A stretch of DNA of 64,000 nucleotides from positions 23,466,168-23,530,167 of the forward strand of contig NC_092569.1 of NCBI RefSeq assembly GCF_037975245.1. The letters run 5' to 3'. Made by a program: the position numbers and the translations under genes. Under the pieces are notes generated by a model. It was not told the origin of the DNA, ran no database searches, and saw only the letters and a program-made list of their open reading frames with translations. The DNA is from Apostichopus japonicus (taxonomy: Eukaryota > Echinodermata > Holothuroidea > Aspidochirotida > Stichopodidae). Within the stretch, counting starts at the first letter, position 1, and each line of letters begins with the position of its first letter. Positions 12,425 through 23,171 of this stretch are shown here, one piece after another.

Positions 12425-12816
12425 TTTCAACGTTATCTTGAGGCTAGGCTTAACACCGTACTTGACGATAACAACCACCCCCTATAAGTGTAGATCTTAA
12501 TAGTGCAATAATCCCTCGTAGTGTAAGGTTGAGACTACCATATGCTCTTACAAATCAACACAAATCATCATTTATCCCTCGTTGTATTAAACTTTATAAC
12601 AATCTATTTAATCGCTAGGTTTCTGGTATTTTACTATTTTACTTTCCTACTTAAACTTCGTTGTCTCTTCCTCCTAGCACAATTATATATTATTACTCTC
12701 TTGTTTTTTCCTTCTTTTTTTGCATTATTAGGGCCTATGTATTTATCATGTTTTTATTGCGAGCACGCGATTGCCCTTTGGGGATACATACAGTTGAACT
12801 TGAATCTGTTATGGAA
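12425..12816 (+). mobile_element. LINE 3' fragment (C-terminus of ORF2 and tail), copy A
   Basis: In the plus frame from about 12,498 one reads NSAIIPRSVRLRLPYALTN followed by SSFIPRCIKLYNNLFNR and a stop at 12,618. This is the typical C-terminal ending of CR1/L2-like LINE ORF2 proteins. Just upstream, YLEARLNTVLDDNNHPL reads in another frame, so the fragment is already broken. The 3' end shows the TTTGGGGATA ... TTGAACTTGAATC type tail. The same fragment is in copy B (50,220-50,601), so it predates the duplication. Confidence 0.65.
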
Positions 12817-13495
12817 GCAATGCTTACTTTGTGATGTTATATAACACACATACGTCGAGCTGCAGGTTCAAGCATAAATTGGTTCGAATATATCACAGGT
12901 GCAGTAAAAATGTCCACAGCATGGGTAACATAAAGTAAAGTATATGCATCAACGGAGTTTTTCGTGAAAGTAGTACATGCAGTTAATACAGCCGAAAAGT
13001 GTATACTAATTAGTCACAAATTATTTCTCGTCAAAGGCCATCTCTTGCTCTAGTGACAAAAATTGTTGTCCGAAGAATCGAATTCAGATCCTTTCTTTCG
13101 GATAACTTACAATCGGAGACTCCCGTATGTCTCATTTTGCAGTTTCCATTTTTTCAGCCAACTGCCCGCTGCGGATAACATCAAACTGTATCATGCCAAC
13201 TTCAACCCGTAACAACGATAGCTTAGAGAGCAATGCATTTACTTCACAAACCTTTAACTTCGATAACCTTGATATCATTATTTATTGCTCGATTGGCATT
13301 CCATAAATTTAGCGTGCAATTCAGGTAAGCACGTATACGTAGGCGGGATATCATCCTGACACGTAACGGTGGGCGTTGCTCAATGGTATGAAGGACTCAA
13401 CATTTATCAGATGCCAAATCATGGAGTTTGGTTCCCTTCGCCGTCACTTTTAAATGACTTAAATGACATGTTATATGTTACCAAAGAAAACTGAC

Positions 13496-13934
13496 AGGTA
13501 CGGAAGCGTATAAAAGACATGTAAATTGGCGTTTTGAAGCAACGACTCGTCAACACGACAAGAAGTTGAAAATTCACGTTTTGACGACATATTCTAAATT
13601 GTCAAAATGTCGAAAATCTGTTAATTTAAATGTTGTCGAGAAGCATCTTTTCGTCATGATGACAAAGTGAGAAAATTCACGTTTTTGACGAGATCATACC
13701 AAATCGTTAAAATGTAAAAAATCTGAAAAATTATATATGTTTTGTCGGGATGAATCTGGCCAAAACGTAAATTTTCCATTTTTTTTTATCATCCAGAAGA
13801 GTTCATACCTCTCGACAAAACGTCAACGTTCGGGTTTTTTTTTGACGACTTGTTACATATTTCATCAAAACGTCACTCAGCATGTTCAGAGCCGTGTACG
13901 GCTCATGGCATGGTTCTTATACGCTTCCGTACCT
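13496..13934. mobile_element. MITE with 18-bp perfect terminal inverted repeats, copy A
   Basis: The left terminus AGGTACGGAAGCGTATAA (13,496-13,513) is exactly inverted at 13,917-13,934. The interior has two to three degenerate ~100-bp subrepeats with shared GAAAATTCACGTTTTTGACGA-type segments. There is no transposase, so this is a non-autonomous DNA element. Copy B holds the same element at 51,311-51,717 with mutated ends. The superfamily is not assigned because no clear target-site duplication was seen. Confidence 0.75.
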
Positions 13935-14439
13935 CACAGATATCTTTGTAACATGCACATGTGTAGTGGGGAGAAAAAGAAAGGACAATCTACGGAGAAA
14001 CGTAACGGCAGGTTGTACAGTCTGACAGTATACAACAGAAAAATGATCGAAAATGTGGTGTTTTTTTTTTTTAAATTGCAATGACAACATAACCAAACAC
14101 TACATCAACTCTTTCTCTCGGTTTCCAGAGATAGCGAGGGGTAACATTCTATTCCTTTATAAAAACATATATGGCCCCGGGATCGTTAAAAGCCCATGCT
14201 GAAGGGGGGGGGGGGGTGTGGGGTGGTCCAAATTAATTCTGAGGCATATTTAAACTACAAAAAAAGTTTATAATAAGATAATAAGGTATACATGGTGTTG
14301 AAAAAACACTGTGCTTAAAATAATTCATACGTACATGGATTTGAGAAGGGTACTAGGGGAATGTGCACTCACTCACTGGATCCAAGCCCGTAGTTGCTCA
14401 TTATGAAGCATAGCAAATGAACAGTTTCTCAGTAAACAT

Positions 14440-14492
14440 ATGCGTTCGTTCGTCCGTCCTTCTGTTCGAACGTCCGTTCGTTCGTTCATCTC
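14440..14492 (+). repeat. (CGTT)n-type simple repeat
   Basis: Short degenerate run of CGTTCGTTCGTCCGTCC type, also present in copy B near 52,217-52,258 with a different length. Confidence 0.8.
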
Positions 14493-17400
14493 TCGATTTT
14501 AGTATATACACTTAGAGGTTGTATGTTGTAGTAACATCGGGTAACCTACTCACTAAGTGAGGGCTCCCTTTCCCATGGACCGAAATGTGACATCATGCTG
14601 TAACATTCCTTGCTGTACAAAACGGAGCGAGTGTAACTTTTTCTCTTAAATTGATTCTGTGGTGTAACGTTACTGAGTAAAAAGAAAGGCAACTATTCTT
14701 TACAAAAAAAAAACAAACAAACAAAAAACAGCCCATTATGCAAGACATACAGAACAATGAGAGTACGTTATCCGTCGTCGCTTTTGATCATGATGCACAA
14801 GATCTAAACTAAACTTTGTACCGGCCGGTGATGAACGTAAACTATGAGGAAACAGAGATTTCAAGCGCCGTACCCATTTCTCTCCGGTATCACTGTGCAC
14901 AAGAAATTGGGTTTTAACATGCATGCCTGGCGAGAGGATGGTGGTACTCAAGGTAAGATTTGGGGATCGGGAGACTATGAAGGGGCCCGGTAAAACATTG
15001 GGTGAAGAAAAATATATTCCCCTTTTCAAATATGCTATGAAGTTAAAAGGGGGTCAGGTGGCATTATATGTTTCCATGGGCCCGCGATCTGACTTCCAAC
15101 CCCCTGACCATCAAGTTTACACTTAAAAAACTTAGGATGTGTTAAAAATGTTTTCCATCTATATCACTGTCACTAAATTTTATACTGCGCGATGTTTACA
15201 TTCTTCCTGAATGAACTGTCTGAGTCCGTCGCTACATTTGAAAGTGGTGGCGGTATCTATAAAGAGTCGCGACAAACTGTATTCATATCCAACAAACCCA
15301 AGATATATCCTATACGGTACCGTACAGTGCACTGACTCACAGTTACAGTCTCTGCGTAACATCTTCATCAGAGACGGCGGAAAGGGATAGGGATGTGGTA
15401 GGGGATGAATTTAGCCACCGCACCTTTGTCATTTGTATTTCTAAAAATCAATATATTGTAGTTGAAATTTTCAAGAAAAAACCAAAACATCGAACGTTGA
15501 AGAATGTAGACGAAAGTTTGAAATAAAATAGTCTCCATTCTGAGATAAGCTCTGGCAAAATAATAGTTTCTTTTTGTATGTAATCAAGCAAAAAGTCGTA
15601 AAACCTGACAAATATTGAACCATTTTGAAAAGCAAAGCCAGAAATTTCGGTTTGTTACAGGTTGAACTTTCCAGAAGAGAGTCAAGTGAGATTAAGAATA
15701 AATAAAAGAAATTTAGAGATAAAATGTAGAAGTTTCCATGTTTCCATCTGAGCTACCGTAGCATAAACAAAAGAAAAATTCGTCTGGCAAAGATATCGAA
15801 ACTGAACACCGGTTACATTTTCCCTACAACCACCCCCACATCCTTACCTCCACCACAGCAATTTTCGATAGCTTTCTACTTACCCCCCCCCCCCCAATTT
15901 AGTTGTTGCTCCAGTTATCTTTTGACTTGTGCGAGAATATTGGTCTCACCACTTCCACCCCTCCCCTTGCCCTTCCCGCTCCACTGTCCAGGGTCAAGGT
16001 CATATGGCTACATTGTTCATGTTAGGGGACTGAAAATGAACATTTACTAGTCACCTCGTAGAGTCCCCACTTAGCACCCGTTTACATTAACTTTTCATTT
16101 TTCGTTACAAAATTTAGAACATTTCCTTAGGGAAATTCCAACATTCTTGGTGCAATTAGGCTGGAATCAAGTACAGGGGTTACCCGGTATATATTAAAGG
16201 ATCAATCTGGAAGCTTTCCAGAGGCCTTTCCAGTTGTCATCATTCTGGTCATGAAATTTCCTTCACTTGTATTTCCAAGACAATTTGATGAAAATCAATT
16301 GTATTGCAATTGTGAATAACCCTATACACTTCCCGTGTAAAGGTGCTGATTGTCAAATACAAATGTAGTACATCATGGGTAACATAAACTCCATTGGCAA
16401 TGAAAACATGTTAGACAGCATCACCGGACGCGGAAGGACATTGTTGCTGTGGAAAGAATAAACCGCATTTGGGTGATATTCTGCTGTTACCCGCTTTAAT
16501 ATGACTCACTACAACGCTTCTAAATAGATACGCATATATACAATGCAGCTCCGCAGTCCATTTCAGAAATGCAGCTCTTCGAATCAACCTACACAGGTGA
16601 TAAAATATGGTCTATAAAATATTGTCTCGGAAATATGGTAAACAACCAAACCAAGGGGCACAGTTTCTCGTCATGTCAGGTGAGATCGCAGGTCACATTC
16701 CGTAAGTTTCGTCACCATGCTAACACACAGGTGGTTTTGTAACCAGGAAGTTGTTATGGAACTCTGTGGTGTAACTGCCAACAACTACAGTGATTGGTGA
16801 TTTCATACGTAGTTCCTCGTAGCAATTTATCGTGTCGTAGCGTAGGCCTACTTGACAGGAACAAAAATGACTCTTCAAGTGACTAACATCCATCAGAGAG
16901 CGAAATCAAAGGTCGAATACCGAGAGAGCTGTTGTTAACCGTTGTGGAGCCAAAACGATATTGTTGAAGAAGGCCAGGATATTCTATTCGACTATCCAGT
17001 TCAATATCTGTGCTGTAAACCTACTACCTGTGGCAGAGGTTTTCATCGGTGTGTAATGAACTCGCAATTAAGAAATAACACAGGCATATAGCCAACAGGC
17101 ACAATGGTCATTGTTTCGAGAATCTTCCTAGAACTAGGTTACTGACTTGAAAAACTGAAGAAGAGGACATACCTGGTTGATGACTTGGGCGAAAGGAAGA
17201 AGCCCGGAATTATCCAAGCACGTGTATTGTTTGTGATTTGTTGTGGTACGGTATGGGCTTACGGGTCTATACTGGATGTGATGCAGCCGTACAATGGAGG
17301 CTATTCAATCAAATTAACACAAATCTCGTTCTTCGCGTCTTTACAGTGGGTTGATATTTAAAGTCACTAAATGGAAGTACTATGCATGTATGAGGTAGCA

Positions 17401-18100
17401 GTGAACCGGTTATGGGTTATATGTTGTTAAACATGTAATAATATAATCAGGTAAGGAGTTGTATGAAATGTTCTCGGAATAAACTACAGTTTGGTTTAGC
17501 TGTAATCATCATTTCAGTATTTGGAGCAAACCGTGACAGAATGTTTCACTGCTATCAACACGCAGTTTAACGGAATTTATTGGTCATAAACGCTCCGACT
17601 GGACCGCTACTAGTAAATTCACGAGCGTCGAAGGTTCCACTTCCTCCGTGCCTGTTGCAACTATATACAGAGTATAGATCTAAAACAAATCAGTTTATTG
17701 GAGGCAAACAACGGAACTTTGGAATCATTAGACTACCATTGTTTACTTATCATTGTATAACGTTCCCGGTTAGTGCCAAATGAAGCATAATTGTTTACTT
17801 AAGTTTTAAGACTTTGAGAGGCACACTGCTTTGCTTTTATATCTACTGATGTAACTTCCTATAAATTGTGTGACTTATTGTTACATATACACAGAAGTTA
17901 TAGTTCCGCGGTTAAGTACGTGTGGGTGTATCCAGTATCGTCTGCCGTCTTTCTGTTCGAATTATGGATTATTACATCAACTTATTTCGTCAATTTTGGA
18001 TAGTGTTGTTTGAATAATTTCACGTTTTAACGATTCATATTTCCCAGGTTGCAAGCTCAAACGAAAACTGGGAGGTTATAGTTAATTAGTGGTAACGATA
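14493..18100. other. Upstream flank of TLR copy A, no gene seen
   Basis: About 3.6 kb, colinear with copy B 52,260-56,030. The longest frames are short and are not kept intact between copies. There are C-rich runs near 15,884-15,894. No exon, RNA gene or complete transposon was recognised. The final part probably holds the TLR regulatory region, but no site beyond the core promoter can be supported. Confidence 0.6.
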
Positions 18101-18104
18101 ACGA

Positions 18105-18138
18105 TATAAAGCATACCATACGCATCATCTTTCAGTGT
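18105..18138 (+). promoter_or_regulatory. Core promoter of TLR copy A (TATA box and initiator)
   Basis: TATAAA at 18,105-18,110 is followed 29 bases later by the initiator-like TTCAGT (A at 18,134). That would give a 5' leader of about 43 bases before the ATG at 18,178. Spacing and sequence are the same in copy B (56,032 and 56,061). Spacing and motif match known animal core promoters. Function is inferred. Confidence 0.4.
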
Positions 18139-18177
18139 ATCAAAGCGGATATATAGTACAGTGTTTTTCTTATAAAT

Positions 18178-21100
18178 ATGAAGTCGATTTTGCTTCATTG
18201 GCATTGCAATGTTACCATTCTGTTCCTTTTGTTGAATATATTCTTGTTCGGTGGATGCATGGTCAACGAAACGATTTGTCTACAGCAGTGGGACTGTAAA
18301 TGGCGAACTGATTTTCCATATACCCGCACGGAGGGGCAATGTTCATACCTTCTGCCCGGATATTACCCTATAGACGGCCCCTCTTCTTCAGCTCCGGAAG
18401 GAAGCAGATGTAATTTAAATGTCGATTGCAAAAGGGGAGACGTTAACTCCACTGAGATGTTTGAATGTATACAGCTCCTTACTTCACAGTCGCTTGTGGA
18501 ATCTCTGCGTCTTTACCGTTGTAACGATTTGGAACTTAAAAATGGAGATCTCGAGTTTTTAACATCTATGATAGAATTTAATATATCATACGCTGTCATA
18601 AAGGAGATGCAAGATGAAGTATTTTACAAAACAACCAACCTTGTTACCGTAGACGTCTATCAGGACTACGAAGCAGGAGTTAGCATATCGGAATATCCCC
18701 GGGCATTTATAGGTCCTGTGCCTCAAAGCACGAGCGAAATTAGCAACACTTTCCTGCCAAATTTGAGACATTTGATACTTTCTAGCTTTAATTTTTCAAC
18801 GGGGATTCCAGAGAATGCTTTTCAACACCTTGGTGCTTTGCAAACTTTAGAATTTGAGTTTGTTACCCTCCAAAACAGCGATTTTCAAAGTATGCAAAAT
18901 TTGACAGAACTTGCCCACCTTAAAATTTACGACAGTCAAAACATAGACTCGCTGCCACCACGTATCTCGACTTTCATGCCAAATCTCCAACATTTTGAAA
19001 TCTCTATGACTAATATTTCTAATATAACTGTTCAACAGTAAGAATCATTCCATAAGCTGGAAACACTCATATTGGACTATAATTTGCTTGTAGATATTGA
19101 CTTGTTGGCTTTTCAACATTTGACAAATCTGAGGAGTCTATCTTTAGCTGGAAACCGACAACTACAGATAATTCCTTTCTTTGACAGACTAACCCAACTT
19201 GAAAAACTTGATCTCAGCAACTGTGCAGTATCTAATCTTTCTCTTGAAGTATTTTCAAATCTCGACAATTTAAAACATTTGAGTTTAAAGAAGAACAAAC
19301 TAAAGCAAATTCCACCCCTTTTCACGAATTTTCCAAGTATAACCGGAACTATAACATTAAAAAATGTTGAAATCGTTGATTTATCAGACAATGAGATCAG
19401 TAGCATTATGACATACACATTCAGTAACTTAGAAAATCTGAAATCTATAGATTTGTATAAAAATTACATTACGGAAGTCCATTATAGGACATTTTATAAT
19501 TTAAAATCACTCGAAAAAGTGTCTCTGGAATTCAATGCCATTCAAAATATTCACAGAGAAGCATTTGACGGAATAAGTACCTTGAAAAACTTGAATTTAG
19601 AGGGTAATATGTTAAAAAATTTCCCAAAGCTTTCAAATGTTAATTGGGAGGTTGACCTTCATCATAAACTTCCACAAGATCCCTTTTCAACGGACATACG
19701 TGGTAATCCACTCCAATGTAACTGTGACATGTTTAGGGATGTGTTTACTCGTGTTGGTCGAGACATATGGCAATTGCAATATTACTACGATATTATCTGG
19801 CCTGGCAATTACTTTTTGACAAACCAACTTTTCGTTCAAGCGAAATTTCTCGAATGCCAGACAGAACTATACGGCAAGAATAAAATAGACCTAATGCTAC
19901 ATGATCCAGAGAGGTGGTTCTCCTATGTTTCGTCCATTGATTTATGTCCCCATCCTTGTCGGTGCCTCAGCCAATGTTCAAACGGGCATTTCTATGCTGT
20001 TTGCCGGCATGCTAATCTGACTTCAATACCAAACGGATTAGGCTCGTGGGTCAATACTCTCTATCTTGAAGGAAATATGATTACCCAATTAGATTCGACA
20101 TCACTTTCCAATATGCCTGACCTTACCAACGTTGACTTGGGAGACAATCGAATTTCTTCCATAGAGGACGGCACCTTTCATAACTTGCATAGTTTACGCG
20201 AAGCATCTCTACGTGGTAATAACCTTACTGTGATTCGTTCCAATACGTTCAACATCTCCTCGTCTCAGTTGAATCACCTTGATATATCGTCAAACGATAT
20301 TGCTGACATCGATCGTGACAGTTTTCTAAGCGTTTCTTCTTTGGAAGTTTTAAAACTTGACCATAACAAATTACAGACAATTTCTCAAGGAGTCTTTGAT
20401 AATCTACACAATTTATCGATGTTAACGATTAGCGACAACCCATTCAACTGCACTTGTGATTTGCTGTATTTAACAGATTGGTATGTAAAAGTAGCGTTTG
20501 TTCCCGAAAGGAGTTTCTCTAGCGATATTGCAGATATAGGATGTGCTCCATTTTTGAACGAAACTGAACTTTACGATTGGATGCAAAAGCAAACGGTGAC
20601 CTGTAACCCGGTGATTCCCCCCTCTGACAGACCGAAACCATTCCAACATCCTGGAGCAAGCTCGGTTATAGTTATTCTTGTTGGGGTTTGTGCTGCTGCA
20701 ATTACTTCATTTGTTTTGGGTTTCATCTACAAGTTTCGGTTGGAAATATTAGTCCTCATATACACAAAGACAGGTGTGAAAATATTTGACAGAAATGCTA
20801 GTAACGAAGAAGAAGAAAAAATATTTGACGCTTTTATATCTTTCAGTAGCATGGATAGGCAGTTTGTTCTAGAAGAATTCATCCCGAGACTGGAAAGTGA
20901 AGAAAACAAACGAAAACTCTGTATTCATCATAGAGATTTCGTTGTAGGTGAATGTATTGCAACCAATATTATTAATGCTATAGAGAATAGTAACAAGATT
21001 TTAATACTGTGTTCTAAAAATTACTTGGAGAGTGAGTGGTGTTCTTATGAGTTTAAGACATCACACCATCAGGCATTGAGTGATCGCAGTCGTAGAATTG

Positions 21101-21303
21101 TTCTCATCATGATGGAAGATGTCAAGAAATCAACATTGGATAAGGAAATCAAAGCTTACATCTCAACTAATACTTATTTAGAAAAGAAAGATCCATTATT
21201 TTGGTCAAAATTACTATATTCGGTGCCAGCAGCTAAGCGTGGCAATATCGACACATTGAAAGAAACGAATGCAAACAATGTCTTTTCTGAAACATGTGTT
21301 TAG
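18178..21303 (+). pseudogene. Toll-like receptor, multi-cysteine-cluster type, copy A, one premature stop
   Basis: An intronless frame of 1,041 codons interrupted once, at codon 288 (TAA at 19,039-19,041), where copy B has TTA (Leu). Domains in order: signal peptide (residues 1-27); Cys-rich N-terminal region; a first block of leucine-rich repeats to about 505; a C-flanking cap (NPLQCNCDMF, about 508-590); an internal N-flanking cap (CPHPCRCLSQC, about 590-612); a second repeat block; a second C-flanking cap (NPFNCTCDLL, from about 754); a transmembrane helix (about 828-855); and a TIR domain (about 882-1,014) with box 1 FDAFISF, box 2 RDFVVGE and box 3 FW. The cap-cap layout is that of protostome Toll-type receptors. 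It would sense ligands outside the cell and signal through TIR adaptors. If the stop is real, only a secreted ectodomain fragment could be made. Confidence 0.9.
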
Positions 21304-21375
21304 ACCGATTATTGAGTATTTATCCCATTCAGATATGATATGAGAAGTGGGAAGAAAATGTCACCCATTATAAGG

Positions 21376-21448
21376 GCTGGGTGGCTCAGTTGGTAAACCG
21401 TAGGGCTTGTAAACCAGCCTAGGTCACTGGTTCAAATCCGATTCTAGC
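21376..21448 (+). repeat. tRNA-like sequence (tRNA-derived repeat), copy A
   Basis: It has an A-box-like GTGGCTCAGTTGG and a B box GGTTCAAATCC in tRNA order and spacing, with an anticodon-loop-like CTTGTAA (would be UGU). The acceptor pairs GCTGGGT with TTCTAGC only with wobbles, and the D, anticodon and T stems have mismatches. I therefore call it a SINE head or tRNA pseudogene rather than a working tRNA. The same sequence lies after TLR copy B (59,304), and a relative is at 30,508. Confidence 0.6.
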
Positions 21449-21469
21449 TTCAACTATATCTGCTCATTT

Positions 21470-21778
21470 TAGCCGGTTCACACAGAGATTACAGTAACTA
21501 CTGTAAATCTTAAAGTTTTTAACCAACGTTAACACTGGATTATGCTGACAAATCTGATAAATCTGTAGCTTGTGCTACTAGGTTTACTATAAGAACTGAA
21601 AATATGTGTAATCCCAACGAATCCCAACAACTGGATTTGTTGGAATTACACATATCCTCAGTTCTTACTGTTATCCTAATAGCACATGCTACCGATTCAT
21701 AGCACGATCTTGTCTTTACTTTGGTACAGAACTTAAAGATTTTTAGTAGTTACTGTGTTCTCTGTGTGTACCAGGTCC
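21470..21778. mobile_element. Foldback (palindromic) element, copy A only
   Basis: About 310 bp forming one long imperfect hairpin. The left arm runs CACACAGAGATTACAGTAAC and on to GTAATCCCAAC. The right arm is its reverse complement, ending near TACTGTGTTCTCTGTGTG. It is flanked by TCATTT (21,464-21,469) and CCATTT (21,779-21,784). Copy B has the empty site (CTGCTCATTTCCATTG near 59,387), so insertion followed the duplication. A second copy sits at 36,673 with the same 6-bp target. There is no coding capacity. Confidence 0.8.
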
Positions 21779-22318
21779 CCATTTCCATTGTATTATCCGT
21801 TGTTAATTCACTTGACATGTGTAGAAAAATAGAAATATTCATGGAATGTAGATTGAATTTAGTTATAGTCTAACCACCATCGTGTATGGTGTTTCAGCTT
21901 TGCGTTCTCATATGACAAAACATAAAGGACTTATTAATGGCAGCAGGTTTCAGATTTCTTCCTTGTCAACCAAAGCTGGATATGAATCAGATACAATATT
22001 TATGATAGGAATTTTAAACAATGGGAAGTGACGTAAAATTTAGAGAAACTGATTCGTTATCACATTTGTGGTAAGGAACCATATACGGCGCAATGTACAT
22101 TTTAAAGTACTTTATCTGTTTATTATCGTTTTGTCTGCAATTTTGTCTAAACTTATCGAGTAGTGCTCAGAATGTTAAAGATAAGATATTCTATCACATT
22201 CCAACAAATGAAGGTATATCAAATATTCAATAATTGTTCATGGACATTTCGTAGCTCCGACACGTTATTCATACCTTATAACCTAATCTTATAATCTATA
22301 TGATATTATTATTATAAT

Positions 22319-22338
22319 TATATATATATATATATATA
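22319..22338. repeat. Short (TA)n microsatellite
   Basis: About ten TA units. In copy B the corresponding site is greatly expanded and hosts a Penelope-like element and a local duplication (60,014-61,555). Confidence 0.85.
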
Positions 22339-22719
22339 GCCTGATATGTCGAAATATAATATTTTATAAATATAAACTTTAGTAAATATGAATATACATG
22401 TTTATACGTTAACAGTGTACAAACCTTTCATAAGTGGTTTCGCGTCAAACAGTTTTATGTTCATTCTCGGCTTTGATTGGTAAATGATTTAGTAGTCCTA
22501 GCCTAAGTCTAAGTTAAAGGAGATTGGCAAACCATAACAGATTGTTTCAAAGCGGATCAACTCCGTATCGTTTATCTCGATTTAAACAGCTAACCACATG
22601 TACATAATTCATGAAATTTACCATAAGATCCTGACCATCTTCCCACTGTAAAAAAAAAAAAACGCACTCTCAGGTTGAGCTGTAAGGTAGATCCAATTCA
22701 TTTTTACGAACCATGTAAG

Positions 22720-23171
22720 CAGTGGCGTAGCTAGAGTGCGGGTAGGGGTAGGGTGGGGATGGGGTCGTCTATAGCAATATTCAGGGACGAAACGGGAACG
22801 CCTAAGAAGTTGCACATGCACAAAAAGCATATACACTGGCAACTGTAGTTAAACTAATGGAAATGATAGTAACATTTTGCATCTATATTTTGCATTTTGC
22901 ATTTTGGCAAAATTTTTATATGGGAGAGTTCTTTCATCTTCTTAGAACAAGCCCTAACAGGAACGTCGGCAAAGTTGCATACCCATCCGCCCCCCCCCCT
23001 CACTTTGCCCCTCTAAATTCCAACCTGAAACAAAGGGTAGAACCTATAATGGTGTCATAGAAATAACATATCAATGTAAGTGCTAATTAATTCTTAATTT
23101 CTCTAACTCTTTAAAAGGGGACACATATTTTGCTTTGCCCCCTCACACCATGAAGACTGTCTACGCACCTG
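22720..23171. mobile_element. hAT-like MITE, copy A
   Basis: The left end CAGTGGCGTAGCTAGAGTG and the right end, read inverted as CAGGTGCGTAGACAGTC, are imperfect terminal inverted repeats. Flanks CATGTAAG and AGTGTAAG resemble an 8-bp target-site duplication, clearer in copy B (CATGTAAG and CGTGTAAG). The CAGTGGCG end and 8-bp duplication fit non-autonomous hAT elements. There is no transposase. It is shared by both copies, so older than the duplication. Confidence 0.6.

Noticed and set aside
12542-12844. Hydrophobic 100-residue frame, with a relative at 50,337-50,636
   Set aside because: It is an out-of-frame reading of the LINE 3' fragment, and the two copies differ by frame-changing indels.
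13737-14084. 115-residue open frame
   Set aside because: It spans a MITE interior and poly-T runs, and is not preserved in copy B.
19039-19041. Recoded stop (selenocysteine or readthrough) in TLR copy A
   Set aside because: The codon is TAA, not TGA, and copy B has a plain Leu codon there; a point mutation or base error is simpler.
21376-21448. Functional tRNA-Thr(UGU)
   Set aside because: Several stems mismatch, and the sequence recurs as part of a dispersed repeat.
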